Origin: Paenibacillus bovis
Lineage (GTDB): Bacteria > Bacillota > Bacilli > Bacillales > Bacillaceae_C
Assembly (NCBI GenBank): GCA_007679095.1
Contig: VEFU01000023.1
Coordinates: 1 to 62,333 of the forward strand
DNA: 62,333 nucleotides
Direction: 5' to 3'
Part shown: positions 8,803-21,478 of the stretch, one piece after another
Layout of the letters: every line of letters starts with the position of its first letter
Position numbering within the stretch: the first letter of the stretch is position 1
The notes under the pieces: generated by a model
The model's database searches: none
Seen by the model: the letters and a program-made list of their open reading frames with translations, nothing else
Told to the model about the DNA's origin: nothing
Program-made: the position numbers and the translations under genes

Positions 8803-9240
8803 TTATCCGCGAAGTTCGTAAACTTCTGGTTTTTGTGCTTCGTGTGGATGTTCCGCTCCAGCATATACATGCAATTTCTTGAACATTTGACGTCCTAAAG
8901 ATCCTTTTGGAAGCATGCCTTTGATTGCAAGCTCAAGCATTTTCTCAGGATATTTTGTACGCATTTCAAGAGCTGTTCTAGATTTAATACCACCTGCATA
9001 ACCTGTATGGCGGTAGTAGATTTTATCAGATAACTTTTTACCTGTTAATTCGATTTTTTCAGCATTAATTAAAATTACATGATCTCCAGTGTCAACATGC
9101 GGTGTGAAAGTTGGTTTATGTTTACCGCGTAAGATGGACGCTACTTCTGTTGAAAGACGACCAAGAGTCTTGCCTTCAGCGTCTACAACGTACCATTTAC
9201 GTTCGATTTCGCTGGCTTTAGCCATATACGTAGTACGCAT
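8803..9240 (-). CDS. rplM: 50S ribosomal protein L13
   Basis: Ribosomal protein L13 (uL13), an early-assembly protein of the large subunit. 145 aa, with the Bacillaceae N-terminal [16 protein letters not shown] and the motifs GRLSTEVAS and [13 protein letters not shown]. The first ATG is used, as in B. subtilis, behind a GGAGGGTAAC site. First gene of rplM-rpsI. Its upstream region has its own promoter and a hairpin that may be the L13 autoregulatory leader. Confidence 0.98.
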   Translation of the reverse strand: MRTTYMAKASEIERKWYVVDAEGKTLGRLSTEVASILRGKHKPTFTPHVDTGDHVILINAEKIELTGKKLSDKIYYRHTGYAGGIKSRTALEMRTKYPEKMLELAIKGMLPKGSLGRQMFKKLHVYAGAEHPHEAQKPEVYELRG

Positions 9241-9333
9241 TTGTTACCCTCCATTTTTTAAAAGAAATTCAAAGTTCGTTTTATTTAATCACAATAAGTT
9301 CCGGGGCTTATCGTGGGATTAAAAACAATACCA
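9241..9333 (-). promoter_or_regulatory. Candidate L13 leader (5' UTR of rplM)
   Basis: The ~90-base untranslated leader between the predicted start of transcription and rplM holds a small hairpin (ATAAG-CCCCGGAA-CTTAT). Bacillales rplM transcripts often carry an L13-binding leader in this place. The hairpin and position fit, but I could not verify the consensus. Confidence 0.4.
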
Positions 9334-9339
9334 TAGGAT

Positions 9340-9368
9340 ATAATATCGTTTTTGAGAAGCAAAGTCAA
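9340..9368 (-). promoter_or_regulatory. SigA-type promoter of rplM-rpsI
   Basis: On the minus strand, TTGACT is followed after 17 bases by TATTAT, close to the vegetative consensus. It lies about 100 bases upstream of rplM and separates this operon from truA. Confidence 0.75.
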
Positions 9369-9406
9369 GGATTTTTTAAACACCAGGTGAAGTTGTTAGG
9401 AAGAAA

Positions 9407-10147
9407 TTAATCATAGAATACTTCCCACAAATACAAGCCTTGAGCAGGTGCTGTTTTACCAGCAAGCGCACGATCACGACCATTTACGATCGATTCTACT
9501 TGTTGAGGCGTAATCTTGCCGATACCTACATCTAATAAAGTTCCTACTAGAATTCGCACCATATTATATAGGAATCCATTTCCGGTGAAGGAAAAAACTA
9601 CCTCATTTTCATTCTCGACTACTTCAATTTTATAAATGGTTCTAATTCTATTGTCGGTGTCTGTTTTTGCAGAACAAAAACTTGTAAAGTCATGTGTTCC
9701 AAGCAAATAGCTAGTTGCTGCTCGAACTAATTCTACATCTAGATCATATGGAAAGTGAGTAGCATAATTTCTTTTAAATGGCTCTCTTACCTTACTCTTA
9801 TATAGAAAATACTTATATATTTTTCCAGTCACATCAAAGCGAGCATGAAAGTCTGATGGTACTGAATCAATTTCTACAACAGCTATATCTGCTGGTAGTA
9901 AGCCATTTAATGCTCTTAACCATCTCTCCGGAGGAAGTTGCAGTGGTGAATCAAAATGAATAACCTGTCCCCTAGCATGAACACCTGCATCTGTTCTACC
10001 AGAAGCAGTTACTTTCACTTCTTCACTCTTATGCATCATTCCCAATGCACGTTCTAGCTCACCTTGAACAGTTCTTGCCTTAGGTTGAATTTGATATCCC
10101 GAAAAAGTTGAACCGTCGTAAGAAACAATTGCTTTATAACGTTGCAT
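9407..10147 (-). CDS. truA: tRNA pseudouridine synthase A (positions 38-40)
   Basis: TruA converts uridines 38-40 of the tRNA anticodon arm to pseudouridine. The catalytic motif GRTDAGVHARGQV contains the nucleophilic Asp. FTGNGFLYNMVRI and the start QRYKAIVSYDG are also typical. The internal ATG is chosen because AAGG is then 9 bases upstream; the ATG three codons earlier would abut it. About 246 aa, normal length. Last gene of the ecf-truA cluster, 14 bases after ecfT. Confidence 0.96.
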   Translation of the reverse strand: MQRYKAIVSYDGSTFSGYQIQPKARTVQGELERALGMMHKSEEVKVTASGRTDAGVHARGQVIHFDSPLQLPPERWLRALNGLLPADIAVVEIDSVPSDFHARFDVTGKIYKYFLYKSKVREPFKRNYATHFPYDLDVELVRAATSYLLGTHDFTSFCSAKTDTDNRIRTIYKIEVVENENEVVFSFTGNGFLYNMVRILVGTLLDVGIGKITPQQVESIVNGRDRALAGKTAPAQGLYLWEVFYD

Positions 10148-10161
10148 ACATTTCATCCTTA

Positions 10162-10959
10162 TTATGACCTCAATAAAATTAGTCCACTTGTAAGTACTAT
10201 CAATATAAATAAAACCATTGTATCCCTAAATTTCCATCTTAATAGTCGATACTTTGTTCTTCCTTCTCCACCACGATAACCTCTTGCTTCCATTGCAACC
10301 GCTAAATCCTCGGCTCTTTTAAAGGAACTAATAAATAATGGAATTAATAGTGGGAGTACTGCTTGAATTCTTTCTTTGATTGTCCCACTAGAAAAGTCCA
10401 CACCTCGAGCCATTTGTGCTTTCATAATTCTATCTGTTTCATCTATTAAGGTTGGAATGAATCGAAGAGAAATTGACATCATAAGAGCTAGTTCATGTAC
10501 AGGAAACCGTATTTTCTTTAATGGGTGTAATACATTTTCTAACCCATCTGTTAATTCTATTGGTGTTGTTGTAAGGGTTAATAATGATGATACAAATACT
10601 AATAAAAAGAAGCGTATAGATATATAAATCCCCTGTTTTAAGCCTTCTTCATAAATATTGACAAATCCAAGGGAATAAATAACTTCTCCTTCTTTGTTAA
10701 ATAAAATTTGCAATACAAAGGTGAAAAGAACAAGAAATAAAACTGGTTTTAGTCCATTAAAAAGAAATGTAACTTTGATTTTGGTAAGCATAATCAAAAA
10801 TGCAACAAAGACAAATAAAAATCCATATGTTGCTATATTATTGGCGATGAAAATAATACAAATAAACCCAAATACAAATAGCAATTTTGAACGTGGGTCT
10901 AGCTTATGAATAACAGAATCTCCAGGAATATAACGACCAAATATCATTTTTTCCATCAT
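10162..10959 (-). CDS. ecfT: ECF transporter transmembrane subunit EcfT
   Basis: Membrane scaffold of the energy-coupling factor module. It joins the two ATPases to exchangeable vitamin-binding S components. 265 aa, with start GRYIPGDSVIHKLDPRSK, several hydrophobic segments, and the coupling helix motif AMEARGYRGG near residue 230 that docks the ATPases. Its ATG overlaps the ecfA2 stop by 4 bases. The same order (ecfA1-ecfA2-ecfT-truA) is standard in Bacillaceae. Confidence 0.97.
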   Translation of the reverse strand: MMEKMIFGRYIPGDSVIHKLDPRSKLLFVFGFICIIFIANNIATYGFLFVFVAFLIMLTKIKVTFLFNGLKPVLFLVLFTFVLQILFNKEGEVIYSLGFVNIYEEGLKQGIYISIRFFLLVFVSSLLTLTTTPIELTDGLENVLHPLKKIRFPVHELALMMSISLRFIPTLIDETDRIMKAQMARGVDFSSGTIKERIQAVLPLLIPLFISSFKRAEDLAVAMEARGYRGGEGRTKYRLLRWKFRDTMVLFILIVLTSGLILLRS

Positions 10960-11825
10960 GATGTTTCACCGTGTTGCATCATTTTTTCAATTGCTTCCGC
11001 CAATTCCTCTATCGTTAAACAAGTCTTTCCAATTTTTTTCGCAAATTTCTTTTCAAACATATACTGAAACTTTACAACATCCGGGATATCTAATCCTAAT
11101 GTAAGCAACTCTTCTGGATCGGAGAAAATATCGCGAGGTTTCCCTAGTTTCCTTACTTGCCCTTTATGCATCACAACAATTTCATCTGCATATTTTGCCG
11201 CAGTATCCATGCTATGAGTTACTAATATTGTAGAAAGATTCTTTTCTTTATGAAGCTGGTGGAACATTTCCATTATTTCCGTCCGACCTCGTGGATCTAA
11301 ACCTGCAGCAGGTTCATCCAATACCAATACTTCGGGCTCCATTGCTAGTACACCAGCAATGGCAACTCTTCTCATTTGACCACCAGACAAATCAAATGGG
11401 GATTTATGAAGTACATCCTCTGTCAGTCCTACATCTACAATTAATTTTCGTGCACGTGCTTTTGCTTCTTCTTCTGAAACACCAAAATTCATCGGACCAA
11501 AACAAATATCCTTCTCCACTGTTTCTTCAAATAGTTGGTGTTCAGGAAACTGGAACACAATCCCTACCTTCTGACGAATAGGGCGTAGCTTTTTTTCCTT
11601 TTTTTCAGCATTGATTACACGATCGCCGATGATGACCCGTCCCTTTGTCGGTTGTAATAACGCATTTAAATGTTGGAGTAAAGTTGATTTGCCAGAACCA
11701 GTATGTCCAATCAATGCCATGAATGTGCCATGTGGTATCGAAAAATCAACATTTTGTATAGCCAACCTTTCAAAAGGGGTATTGGCCTGATATTTATATT
11801 CTACTTGTTGTAGTGTAATGTCCAT
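10956..11825 (-). CDS. ecfA2: ECF transporter ATP-binding protein EcfA2
   Basis: ABC ATPase of the energy-coupling factor module for vitamin uptake. Walker A GHTGSGKST, Q-loop QFPEHQLF, signature LSGGQMRRVAIAG, Walker B VLVLDEPAAGLDP and H-loop VTHSMD are all intact in 289 aa. It overlaps the end of ecfA1 by 25 bases, implying coupled translation of the ATPase pair. ATP hydrolysis drives toppling of the S component in the membrane. Confidence 0.97.
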   Translation of the reverse strand: MDITLQQVEYKYQANTPFERLAIQNVDFSIPHGTFMALIGHTGSGKSTLLQHLNALLQPTKGRVIIGDRVINAEKKEKKLRPIRQKVGIVFQFPEHQLFEETVEKDICFGPMNFGVSEEEAKARARKLIVDVGLTEDVLHKSPFDLSGGQMRRVAIAGVLAMEPEVLVLDEPAAGLDPRGRTEIMEMFHQLHKEKNLSTILVTHSMDTAAKYADEIVVMHKGQVRKLGKPRDIFSDPEELLTLGLDIPDVVKFQYMFEKKFAKKIGKTCLTIEELAEAIEKMMQHGETS

Positions 11826-12646
11826 AGCTCATTCACCAACTCAATATCTGTCAGAAAGTTTTTAGGGACTGGAATCCCTCTATCTCTTAAAGCATTTGCC
11901 ATTTTAATCGGAAAAGGTATATCTAAACCTAAAGATATTAACTCCTCTTCTAGTTGGAATATCTCACTAGGTGTACCTTCTTTGTAAAATTGTCCTTTAT
12001 TCATCACAATAACTCGATCTGCTTTTGCAGCTTCTTCTAAGTCATGAGTTATCGATATGACAGTTAAACCTTGCTCATCCTTTAAATCCTTCACCGTCTT
12101 CAATACTTCTTCACGCCCTAAAGGATCCAACATAGACGTAGCTTCATCTAATATGATTACTTTCGGGCTTAGTGCAATAATACCAGCTATTGCAACCCTC
12201 TGTTTTTGTCCACCTGAAAGATGGTGTGGCTCTTGATTAAGAAAATCGGACATGTGTACACGGTTAAGAGCATCTTCTACCCTTAATACCATATCATCAT
12301 GAAGAATACCGTTATTCTCTAAACCAAAAGCCACATCATCTTGTACAGTTGATCCAACAAATTGATTATCAGGATTTTGAAATACCATCCCTACCACTTT
12401 GCGGATATCCCAAATGGTTTCTTCTGTTAATACTTTATTATCAACGATGACAGTACCACTATTGGGAAATTGAAGACCTAATAATATTCTTGCTAATGTC
12501 GATTTGCCAGAGCCGTTATGACCAACAACCGCAAGCCATTCACCTTTTGTAACAGTAAGGGAGACATTCCGTAAAGCAAACGAATCCTGACCTTCATATG
12601 TAAAGGAAATATCTTTAATATCGATAATAGACTCGTGTTCACTCAT
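11801..12646 (-). CDS. ecfA1: ECF transporter ATP-binding protein EcfA1
   Basis: First ATPase of the energy-coupling factor pair. Walker A GHNGSGKSTLARI, Q-loop QNPDNQFVG, signature LSGGQKQRVAIAG, Walker B VIILDEATSMLDP and H-loop SITHDLEEA are visible in 281 aa. It heads the ecfA1-ecfA2-ecfT-truA cluster, separated from rplQ by ~450 bases of non-coding sequence. The ribosome-binding site GAGGGGGAATT is near-consensus. Confidence 0.97.
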   Translation of the reverse strand: MSEHESIIDIKDISFTYEGQDSFALRNVSLTVTKGEWLAVVGHNGSGKSTLARILLGLQFPNSGTVIVDNKVLTEETIWDIRKVVGMVFQNPDNQFVGSTVQDDVAFGLENNGILHDDMVLRVEDALNRVHMSDFLNQEPHHLSGGQKQRVAIAGIIALSPKVIILDEATSMLDPLGREEVLKTVKDLKDEQGLTVISITHDLEEAAKADRVIVMNKGQFYKEGTPSEIFQLEEELISLGLDIPFPIKMANALRDRGIPVPKNFLTDIELVNELWTLHYNK

Positions 12647-12699
12647 GCTAATTCCCCCTCTGTTAATGTATTAACTATGTATTATTAAAAAAGTCTGTA

Positions 12700-12795
12700 A
12701 ATAGAAAAAAAGCCTGCACCTCACTCCGAAGAACTGACAATCAGTTACTATCATTTATCACTAGTATTTCCTAGAGTGTGAGGAGGAGGCGCTTG
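12700..12795 (-). terminator. Long-stem terminator-like structure
   Basis: In the minus-strand transcript, GCCTCCTCCTCACACT can pair with AGTGAGGTGCAGGC some 60 bases later, and the latter is followed by seven T residues. A smaller hairpin (AACTGA-TTG-TCAGTT) lies inside. It may end read-through from rplQ or act as a leader attenuator for ecfA1. Confidence 0.4.
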
Positions 12796-12992
12796 AGCTA
12801 GACAGGATCACACAAAAGCGGATGCAACATAAAAGTATGGATGGTTTAATATTAAACCCCCAGTACTCGCACCAGCGGCCCTCAAACAAGCAAACTTTCT
12901 GAAATGAATTAGTCTGTCTTTTGACATTTATTGATTCAGTCTATTCTACTTCGAGGAGCTAGGTCTGTGCTAGACAAAACCTATGTGCCTAT
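12778..12992. repeat. Degenerate copy of a Bacillaceae interspersed repeat
   Basis: Two fragments, GGCGCTTGAGCTAGACA and TCGAGGAGCTAGGTCTGTGC followed by TAGACAA, match the ends of the repeat units between rplK and rplA (TCGAGGGGCTAGGCGTCAGA then GCTAGACAA). The middle is diverged. The element fills most of the rplQ-ecfA1 gap and carries no open frame. Confidence 0.45.
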
Positions 12993-13035
12993 CGTAACGC
13001 TCTTTTTTAGCTTTATTCGTTTACATTTTAGTTGT

Positions 13036-13082
13036 TGAAAAAGGGCAGAAGAAGTCAGTGCGTTACTAACTACCTCGCCCTT
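13036..13082 (-). terminator. Terminator after rplQ (end of alpha operon)
   Basis: In the minus-strand transcript, AAGGGC pairs with GCCCTT around a partly paired interior and is followed by five T residues. It lies 15 bases after the rplQ stop codon. Confidence 0.65.
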
Positions 13083-13096
13083 CTCTGAAAGAAATA

Positions 13097-13459
13097 TTAT
13101 ACTAACTCAATAACTACCATTGGAGCACCATCACCGCGACGAGGTCCAAGTTTCATGATGCGAGTGTATCCGCCTTGACGTTCAGCGTAGCGTGGAGCGA
13201 TATCTGCAAAAAGTTTTTGCACTGCATCTTGTTTAGTTTCCGCATTAGCAACTTCATTACGTACAAAAGCAGCAGCTTGACGGCGTGCGTGTATATCACC
13301 GCGTTTACCAAGCGTAATCATTTTCTCCACTACAGAGCGAAGTTCCTTAGCACGAGCTTCAGTTGTTTCGATGCGTTCGCTAATAATTAAATCAGTAGCT
13401 AAGTCACGAAGCAATGCTTTACGTTGAGAGCTAGTACGTCCTAGTTTTCTATAACCCAT
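13097..13459 (-). CDS. rplQ: 50S ribosomal protein L17
   Basis: Ribosomal protein L17 (bL17) near the peptide exit tunnel. 120 aa, with the family start [20 protein letters not shown] and end [12 protein letters not shown]. Last gene of the long S10-spc-alpha transcription unit, 83 bases after rpoA, followed by a terminator. Confidence 0.98.
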   Translation of the reverse strand: MGYRKLGRTSSQRKALLRDLATDLIISERIETTEARAKELRSVVEKMITLGKRGDIHARRQAAAFVRNEVANAETKQDAVQKLFADIAPRYAERQGGYTRIMKLGPRRGDGAPMVVIELV

Positions 13460-13542
13460 TCTAGTTTCCCTCCTTTGTTGATAAAAAGTACTATACTTTA
13501 CGCATATAAAAGGTTCAAAACCCTTTAATGTTGATGTTTAGG

Positions 13543-14487
13543 TCAGTCATCTTTTCGGAGGCCTAGTCCAAGATCATCAAGTTTCGCTTTGACTTCTTCC
13601 AAAGATTTTCTTCCTAAGTTACGTACTTTCATCATGTCCTCTTCTGTCTTATTAGCCAGTTCTTGAACAGTATTGATTCCGGCACGCTTTAAGCAGTTAT
13701 AAGAACGAACGGAAAGGTCAAGTTCTTCAATTGTCATTTCTAGTACTTTTTCTTTCTGATCTTCTTCTTTTTCTACCATTATTTCAGCATGTTGAGCTTC
13801 ATCTGTCATACCAACAAAGATATTCAAATGCTCAGTTAAGATTTTTGCACCTAATGAAATAGCTTCTTTCGGTCCAATGCTTCCATCTGTCCATACGTCA
13901 AGAGAAAGCTTATCATAATTCGTCATCTGTCCAACACGTGTATTTTCCACTTGGTAATTTACACGTGAAACCGGAGTATAGATTGAATCAATAGGAATAA
14001 CACCGATTGGCAGATCATCACGCTTATTAAGGTCAGCCGGCGTATAACCACGGCCACGTTTAACAGTCATGCGCATACGGAAATTAGCATTTTCTCCTAG
14101 AGTTGCAATGTGTAAATCAGGGTTTAAAATTTCCACATCACTATCGTGCATAATATCAGACGCCTTAACTACGCCTTCGCCCTGTACATCAATTTCTAAA
14201 GTCTTTTCTTCGTCAGAGTAAACTTTCAAAGCTAGTTTCTTTATATTAAGAATGATAGAGGTAACATCTTCAACAACACCTTCAATAGTTGAAAATTCAT
14301 GTTGAACACCTTCCACTTGGATAGATGTAACAGCAGCACCTGGAAGTGAAGACAATAGAATACGACGCAGGGAATTCCCTAGAGTAGTTCCATATCCACG
14401 CTCAAGTGGTTCTACAACGAACTTTCCATGTTTGGCATCATTGCTGATCTCAATCGTTTCAATTTTCGGCTTTTCCATTTCGATCAT
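13543..14487 (-). CDS. rpoA: RNA polymerase alpha subunit
   Basis: Alpha subunit (314 aa). The N-terminal domain (to ~230, [25 protein letters not shown]) dimerises and gathers beta and beta'. A flexible linker rich in Glu/Lys follows. The C-terminal domain ([36 protein letters not shown]) contacts UP elements and activators. The start [10 protein letters not shown] matches B. subtilis. In the alpha operon between rpsK and rplQ. Confidence 0.98.
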   Translation of the reverse strand: MIEMEKPKIETIEISNDAKHGKFVVEPLERGYGTTLGNSLRRILLSSLPGAAVTSIQVEGVQHEFSTIEGVVEDVTSIILNIKKLALKVYSDEEKTLEIDVQGEGVVKASDIMHDSDVEILNPDLHIATLGENANFRMRMTVKRGRGYTPADLNKRDDLPIGVIPIDSIYTPVSRVNYQVENTRVGQMTNYDKLSLDVWTDGSIGPKEAISLGAKILTEHLNIFVGMTDEAQHAEIMVEKEEDQKEKVLEMTIEELDLSVRSYNCLKRAGINTVQELANKTEEDMMKVRNLGRKSLEEVKAKLDDLGLGLRKDD

Positions 14488-14653
14488 TCAAATATACCCT
14501 CCTTCAAAACGTCTAAGTTCGGAAAGTATCCGAAACTCCCCATGTTACAAACTCATTTGTGCAACAACTGGATGAAGAATAGATCCTTTCGAGCATAAAT
14601 TAACATATTACCCCATTATAACCAGGTAATAGTAATTTTATACAAGAGAATCA

Positions 14654-15052
<399 letters not shown>

Positions 15053-15068
15053 TTACCTCCTTTACCTA

Positions 15069-15434
15069 TTATTTTTTCTTACCTGCAACTGTTTTACGTG
15101 GTCCCTTACGAGTACGAGCATTGTTCTTCGTATTTTGACCGCGAACAGGTAACCCACGACGGTGACGAAGACCGCGATATGAACCAATTTCCATTAGACG
15201 CTTAATGTTAAGGGATATTTCACGACGAAGGTCACCTTCAACTTTTAATTTGTCAATGATGTTACGAATATTATTTAGTTCATCATCTGTAAGATCGCGT
15301 ACACGTGTATCCTCAGAAACACCTGCCTCAGCTAGGACCTTAGATGCTGTATTTTTACCAATACCATAAATATATGTTAATGAAATGACTACACGTTTTT
15401 CACGTGGAATGTCAACACCAGCAATACGTGCCAT
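15069..15434 (-). CDS. rpsM: 30S ribosomal protein S13
   Basis: Ribosomal protein S13 (uS13) of the small-subunit head, contacting the P-site tRNA and the large subunit. 121 aa, with start [20 protein letters not shown], the helix-two-turn-helix GIGKNTA, and the basic tail [15 protein letters not shown]. Part of the alpha operon, 20 bases after rpmJ. Confidence 0.98.
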   Translation of the reverse strand: MARIAGVDIPREKRVVISLTYIYGIGKNTASKVLAEAGVSEDTRVRDLTDDELNNIRNIIDKLKVEGDLRREISLNIKRLMEIGSYRGLRHRRGLPVRGQNTKNNARTRKGPRKTVAGKKK

Positions 15435-15454
15435 AAATGTTGTGCACCTCCTTA

Positions 15455-15571
<117 letters not shown>

Positions 15572-15604
15572 TTAAAACCTCCTTAGTAGTCCGGAGTGCA
15601 TGAT

Positions 15605-15823
15605 TTATTTAAAACGATATGTGATTCTTCCTCGTGTCAAATCATACGGAGAAAGTTCTACAGTTACTTTGTCACCTGGAAGAATACGAATAAAATGCAT
15701 ACGGATTTTGCCTGATACATGAGCAAGTACCGTGTGCCCATTTTCCAATTCTACCTTAAACATTGCGTTTGGCAATGTATCAACGATTGTACCTTCTACT
15801 TCAATTACATCTTCTTTCGCCAT
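15605..15823 (-). CDS. infA: Translation initiation factor IF-1
   Basis: IF-1 (72 aa), an OB-fold protein that occupies the ribosomal A site during initiation. Sequence [25 protein letters not shown]-type motif ([17 protein letters not shown]) and end [12 protein letters not shown] are typical. The second of two consecutive ATG codons is taken, giving the family start MAKED. Upstream gap to map is 106 bases and holds no small KOW-domain gene such as B. subtilis has there. Confidence 0.97.
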   Translation of the reverse strand: MAKEDVIEVEGTIVDTLPNAMFKVELENGHTVLAHVSGKIRMHFIRILPGDKVTVELSPYDLTRGRITYRFK

Positions 15824-15929
15824 CAAGTTGTTCTCCCTTCTCTATAACTTTCAAAACCTCTTCTACTAAAATTTAAACTGCCTAACGTATTTTTCCGTTA
15901 TACTATAGCCCAATTTGGTAATACTTTAA

Positions 15930-16675
15930 TCACAGCTTTGTTAAAATTTCGTAACCAGCTTCAGTAATTGCAATTGTATGTTCGAAATGGGCACACTTTT
16001 TACCATCCACTGTTACTACTGTCCAATTATCTGCCAGTGTTTTAACATAACGACTTCCAGCATTAACCATTGGTTCAATGGCTAAAACCATACCGGGTTT
16101 CAAACGGGGTCCTGTGTTAGGCGGACCGTAGTGAGGAATTTGAGGATCCTCATGTAAATTCTGACCAACTCCATGTCCTACATATTCCCTAACAATGGAA
16201 AAGCCATTGGATTCAACGTAAGTTTGAATAGCATGAGATATATTAGAAAGACGTACTCCCGGTTTAGCCTCTTCCAAGCCTAGATAGAGAGATTTCTCTG
16301 TGACGTCAAGAAGTTTTTGTGTTTCCATATCAATATTACCGACAGAGTAAGTCCAAGCTGAATCACCATGGTAGCCGTTTACTTTAGCACCAATATCGAT
16401 ACTAATAATATCCCCATCTTTAAGAATACGGTCTCCAGGTATACCGTGTACAAGTTCCTCATTGACTGATACACATACGCTGCCGGGAAAGCCATTATAC
16501 CCTTTAAAAGACGGGTATGCACCATGTTGTTTAATAAAACTCTCAGCAATGGTATCTAGTTCTCTTGTCGTAATCCCCGGTTGAAGTGTTTTGCGTAACT
16601 CTTGATGAGTTAAAGCAACAATTCTACCAGCTTCTCTCATGATTTCTAGTTCACGAGGTGTTTTACAAATAATCA

Positions 16676-16676
<1 letters not shown>
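15930..16676 (-). CDS. map: Methionine aminopeptidase, type I
   Basis: Removes the N-terminal methionine from nascent proteins. 248 aa. Metal ligands are visible in [16 protein letters not shown] (two Asp), [12 protein letters not shown] (His), EPMV (Glu) and FEHTIAITE (Glu). Its ATG shares one base with the adk stop (TAATG), indicating coupled translation in the secY-adk-map segment of the spc operon. Confidence 0.97.
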
Positions 16677-18683
<2,007 letters not shown>

Positions 18684-18686
18684 AAA

Positions 18687-19127
18687 TTAGATCACCTCAG
18701 TTTTACCGCCGGCAGCTTCTATCGCCTCTTGTGCAGCAGAGGAGAATTTGTTCGCTTTTACAGTAAGCTTCTTCTCGATGTTGCCTTTAGCAAGAATTTT
18801 AATTCCCGATTTCTCGTTGCGTACAACACCAGTTTCGATAAGAAGTTCTGGAGTTACTTCTGTACCATCTTCGAAGCGATTTAATGCATCTAAGTTAACT
18901 ACTGCATATTCTTTACGATTGATATTAGTAAATCCACGTTTAGGTAAACGTTGGAACAAAGGAGTTTGACCACCTTCAAATCCTAAACGAACACCACCGC
19001 CTGAACGGGCCTTTTGACCTTTGTGACCTTTACCAGCAGTTTTTCCGTTACCGGAACCAGTTCCACGACCTAAGCGATTACGTTCTTTACGGGAACCTTC
19101 AGCAGGCTTTAGCTCATGAAGTTTCAT
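18687..19127 (-). CDS. rplO: 50S ribosomal protein L15
   Basis: Ribosomal protein L15 (uL15), 146 aa from [18 protein letters not shown], the family start. An in-frame ATG eight codons earlier lies inside the spacer, and the AAGGAGG site favours the later one. The Gly-rich [22 protein letters not shown]-binding tail is typical. Between rpmD and secY. Confidence 0.97.
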   Translation of the reverse strand: MKLHELKPAEGSRKERNRLGRGTGSGNGKTAGKGHKGQKARSGGGVRLGFEGGQTPLFQRLPKRGFTNINRKEYAVVNLDALNRFEDGTEVTPELLIETGVVRNEKSGIKILAKGNIEKKLTVKANKFSSAAQEAIEAAGGKTEVI

Positions 19128-19157
19128 CGTTAGCACCTCCTTAATATTCAAAATGGA

Positions 19158-19340
19158 TTATTGTTCTTTAACAGTGACAAGATGGGAAACTTTATTAATC
19201 ATTCCGCGAATAGCTTGGTTGTCATCATGTTCAACTGTTTGATGCAATTTACGGAGTCCAAGTGCTTTCACAGTTTCACGTTGGCCTTCAGTACGACCAA
19301 TTAAGCTCTTTGTGAGGGTAATTGCTAATTTATTTGCCAT
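19158..19340 (-). CDS. rpmD: 50S ribosomal protein L30
   Basis: Ribosomal protein L30 (uL30), 60 aa, with [13 protein letters not shown] and the [12 protein letters not shown] motif. Full length for bacteria. It sits between rpsE (13 bases) and rplO in the spc operon. Confidence 0.97.
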   Translation of the reverse strand: MANKLAITLTKSLIGRTEGQRETVKALGLRKLHQTVEHDDNQAIRGMINKVSHLVTVKEQ

Positions 19341-19353
19341 TATGATTCCCTCC

Positions 19354-19854
19354 TTAACCTAACAGTTCTTCTACTGTTTTATTACGTAGTTTTGCTACGT
19401 CCTCAGCACGTTTAAGATTTTTAATTCCTTCGATTGTTGCACGAACCATGTTAATTGGTGTGCTTGATCCAAGTGATTTAGATGTAATATCAGCAATACC
19501 AGCAAGTTCAAGGACCGCACGAACAGGTCCACCAGCGATAACACCAGTACCTTCACTAGCAGGTTTAATTAAGATTTGTCCGCCACCGAAACGACCGATA
19601 ATTTCATGTGGAACAGTTGTTCCAACGATAGGTACTGAAATAAGGTTTTTCTTAGCATCCTCAATTGCTTTACGGATTGCATCTGGAACCTCTTGTGCTT
19701 TCCCTGTACCAAATCCAACATGACCATTTTTATCTCCAACTACAACTAATGCAGTAAAGCGGAAGCGACGTCCACCCTTTACAACTTTAGCTACACGGTT
19801 AACTGTAACTACGCGTTCTTCAAGTTCAAGTTTGTTAGCATCGATTTGACGCAT
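19354..19854 (-). CDS. rpsE: 30S ribosomal protein S5
   Basis: Ribosomal protein S5 (uS5), 166 aa, important for decoding accuracy. The N-terminal double-stranded-RNA-binding fold ([18 protein letters not shown]) includes the spectinomycin loop region. The C-terminal part has [22 protein letters not shown]. Between rplR and rpmD. Confidence 0.98.
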   Translation of the reverse strand: MRQIDANKLELEERVVTVNRVAKVVKGGRRFRFTALVVVGDKNGHVGFGTGKAQEVPDAIRKAIEDAKKNLISVPIVGTTVPHEIIGRFGGGQILIKPASEGTGVIAGGPVRAVLELAGIADITSKSLGSSTPINMVRATIEGIKNLKRAEDVAKLRNKTVEELLG

Positions 19855-19877
19855 CTATTATGTCCCTCCTTTTTCGA

Positions 19878-20240
19878 TTAAAATTCAAGGCCGTTTTCAC
19901 GTGCAGCATCTGCAAGAGCTTTAACACGTCCATGGTATAAATATCCACCACGGTCAAACACTACCTTGTTGAAACCTTTTTCAGCTGCACGTTTTGCAAC
20001 TAGTTCTCCTACTTTATGAGCCGCTTCAACATTGCCTGCAGACTCGATGTTCAATTCTTTATCTAGAGTTGATGCACTAACTAAAGTTACGCCATTCTCA
20101 TCATCGATCAATTGAGCGTAAATATTTTTGTTAGAACGATATACGTTCAAACGTGGACGAATTGCAGTTCCGCTTAACTTAGCTCGAACACGCACGTGTC
20201 TTTTTTTACGCACTTTGTTCTTATCTTGCTTAGTGATCAT
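19878..20240 (-). CDS. rplR: 50S ribosomal protein L18
   Basis: Ribosomal protein L18 (uL18), 120 aa, which binds 5S rRNA with L5. RRKRVR-type basic start ([17 protein letters not shown]), [16 protein letters not shown] and [21 protein letters not shown] are typical. Between rplF and rpsE. Confidence 0.98.
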   Translation of the reverse strand: MITKQDKNKVRKKRHVRVRAKLSGTAIRPRLNVYRSNKNIYAQLIDDENGVTLVSASTLDKELNIESAGNVEAAHKVGELVAKRAAEKGFNKVVFDRGGYLYHGRVKALADAARENGLEF

Positions 20241-20272
20241 TACGAGTCACTCCTTTCAGTGCCTAAGCGGCA

Positions 20273-20809
20273 TTATTTACCTGTTTTACCTTCTTTACGA
20301 CGTACATTTTCGCCTTCATAACGAATACCTTTACCTTTATATGGCTCAGGTGGGCGTACCGCACGAATGTTAGATGCTAAAGCACCAACCATTTCTTTAT
20401 TGTAGCCTTTTACGATAATCTTTGTATTTGCTGGAACTTCGATTTCTACGCCTTCTTCAGCTTCGAATTCAACTGGATGTGAGTAACCAACGTTTAAAAC
20501 AAGTTTATTTCCTTGTTTTTGTGCACGGTACCCAACCCCAACAAGTTCAAGAGATTTTTCAAAGCCTTTAGATACACCTTCCACCATGTTAGAAATTAAA
20601 GAACGAGTTGTTCCGTGAAGGGAACGGTGTTCTTTCGCATCAGATGGACGAGTAACTGTAATTAAGTTATCTTCTATATTAATTGCCATTTCAGCATTAA
20701 ATGAATTTGTTAATTCACCTTTAGGTCCTTTAACAGTAACAGTATTTCCGTTTTGAGTAACTGTCACTCCTGCAGGGATTTCGATAGGTTTCTTACCAAT
20801 ACGAGACAT
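20273..20809 (-). CDS. rplF: 50S ribosomal protein L6
   Basis: Ribosomal protein L6 (uL6), 178 aa, near the GTPase centre. Start [16 protein letters not shown] and C-terminal [14 protein letters not shown] are signatures of the family. Between rpsH and rplR. Confidence 0.98.
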   Translation of the reverse strand: MSRIGKKPIEIPAGVTVTQNGNTVTVKGPKGELTNSFNAEMAINIEDNLITVTRPSDAKEHRSLHGTTRSLISNMVEGVSKGFEKSLELVGVGYRAQKQGNKLVLNVGYSHPVEFEAEEGVEIEVPANTKIIVKGYNKEMVGALASNIRAVRPPEPYKGKGIRYEGENVRRKEGKTGK

Positions 20810-20839
20810 TATGTTGCACCTCCGTTCTTCAGAAAAATA

Positions 20840-21238
20840 TTACCAAACGTATGCTAGTACTTCTCCACCAACTTGTTTTGCTCTAGCTTCTTTATCAGTT
20901 AATACACCTTGAGATGTAGAAACAAGTGCAATACCAAGTCCGTTTAGTACTTTTGGAACTTCATTCGCTTTTGCATATACGCGTAATCCTGGCTTACTAA
21001 TACGTTTAAGACCAGTAATAACTCTTTCGTTATTTGCACCGTATTTTAGGAAAATACGAATGATACCTTGCTTGTTGTCTTCAATAAACTCTACATCACG
21101 TACAAATCCTTCACGTTTAAGAATGTCAGCAATGTCTTTTTTAATATTTGAAGCAGGAACCTCTAACTTCTCATGTCGGACCATGTTCGCGTTGCGGATA
21201 CGTGTTAGTAGATCTGCGATTGGATCAGTCATAACCAT
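20840..21238 (-). CDS. rpsH: 30S ribosomal protein S8
   Basis: Ribosomal protein S8 (uS8), 132 aa, a primary 16S rRNA binder and assembly protein. [25 protein letters not shown] and the end [20 protein letters not shown] are typical. The first of two nearby ATGs is kept (MVMTDP, as in B. subtilis), 9 bases after AGGAGG. Confidence 0.98.
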   Translation of the reverse strand: MVMTDPIADLLTRIRNANMVRHEKLEVPASNIKKDIADILKREGFVRDVEFIEDNKQGIIRIFLKYGANNERVITGLKRISKPGLRVYAKANEVPKVLNGLGIALVSTSQGVLTDKEARAKQVGGEVLAYVW

Positions 21239-21267
21239 TTATATTTACCTCCTTCCCAAATTCGGTC

Positions 21268-21471
<204 letters not shown>

Positions 21472-21478
21472 TTAGCGA

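Noticed and set aside
15824-15929. Possible small KOW-domain gene between map and infA
   Set aside because: B. subtilis has one in this place, but only 106 bases are available here and no matching frame is present.
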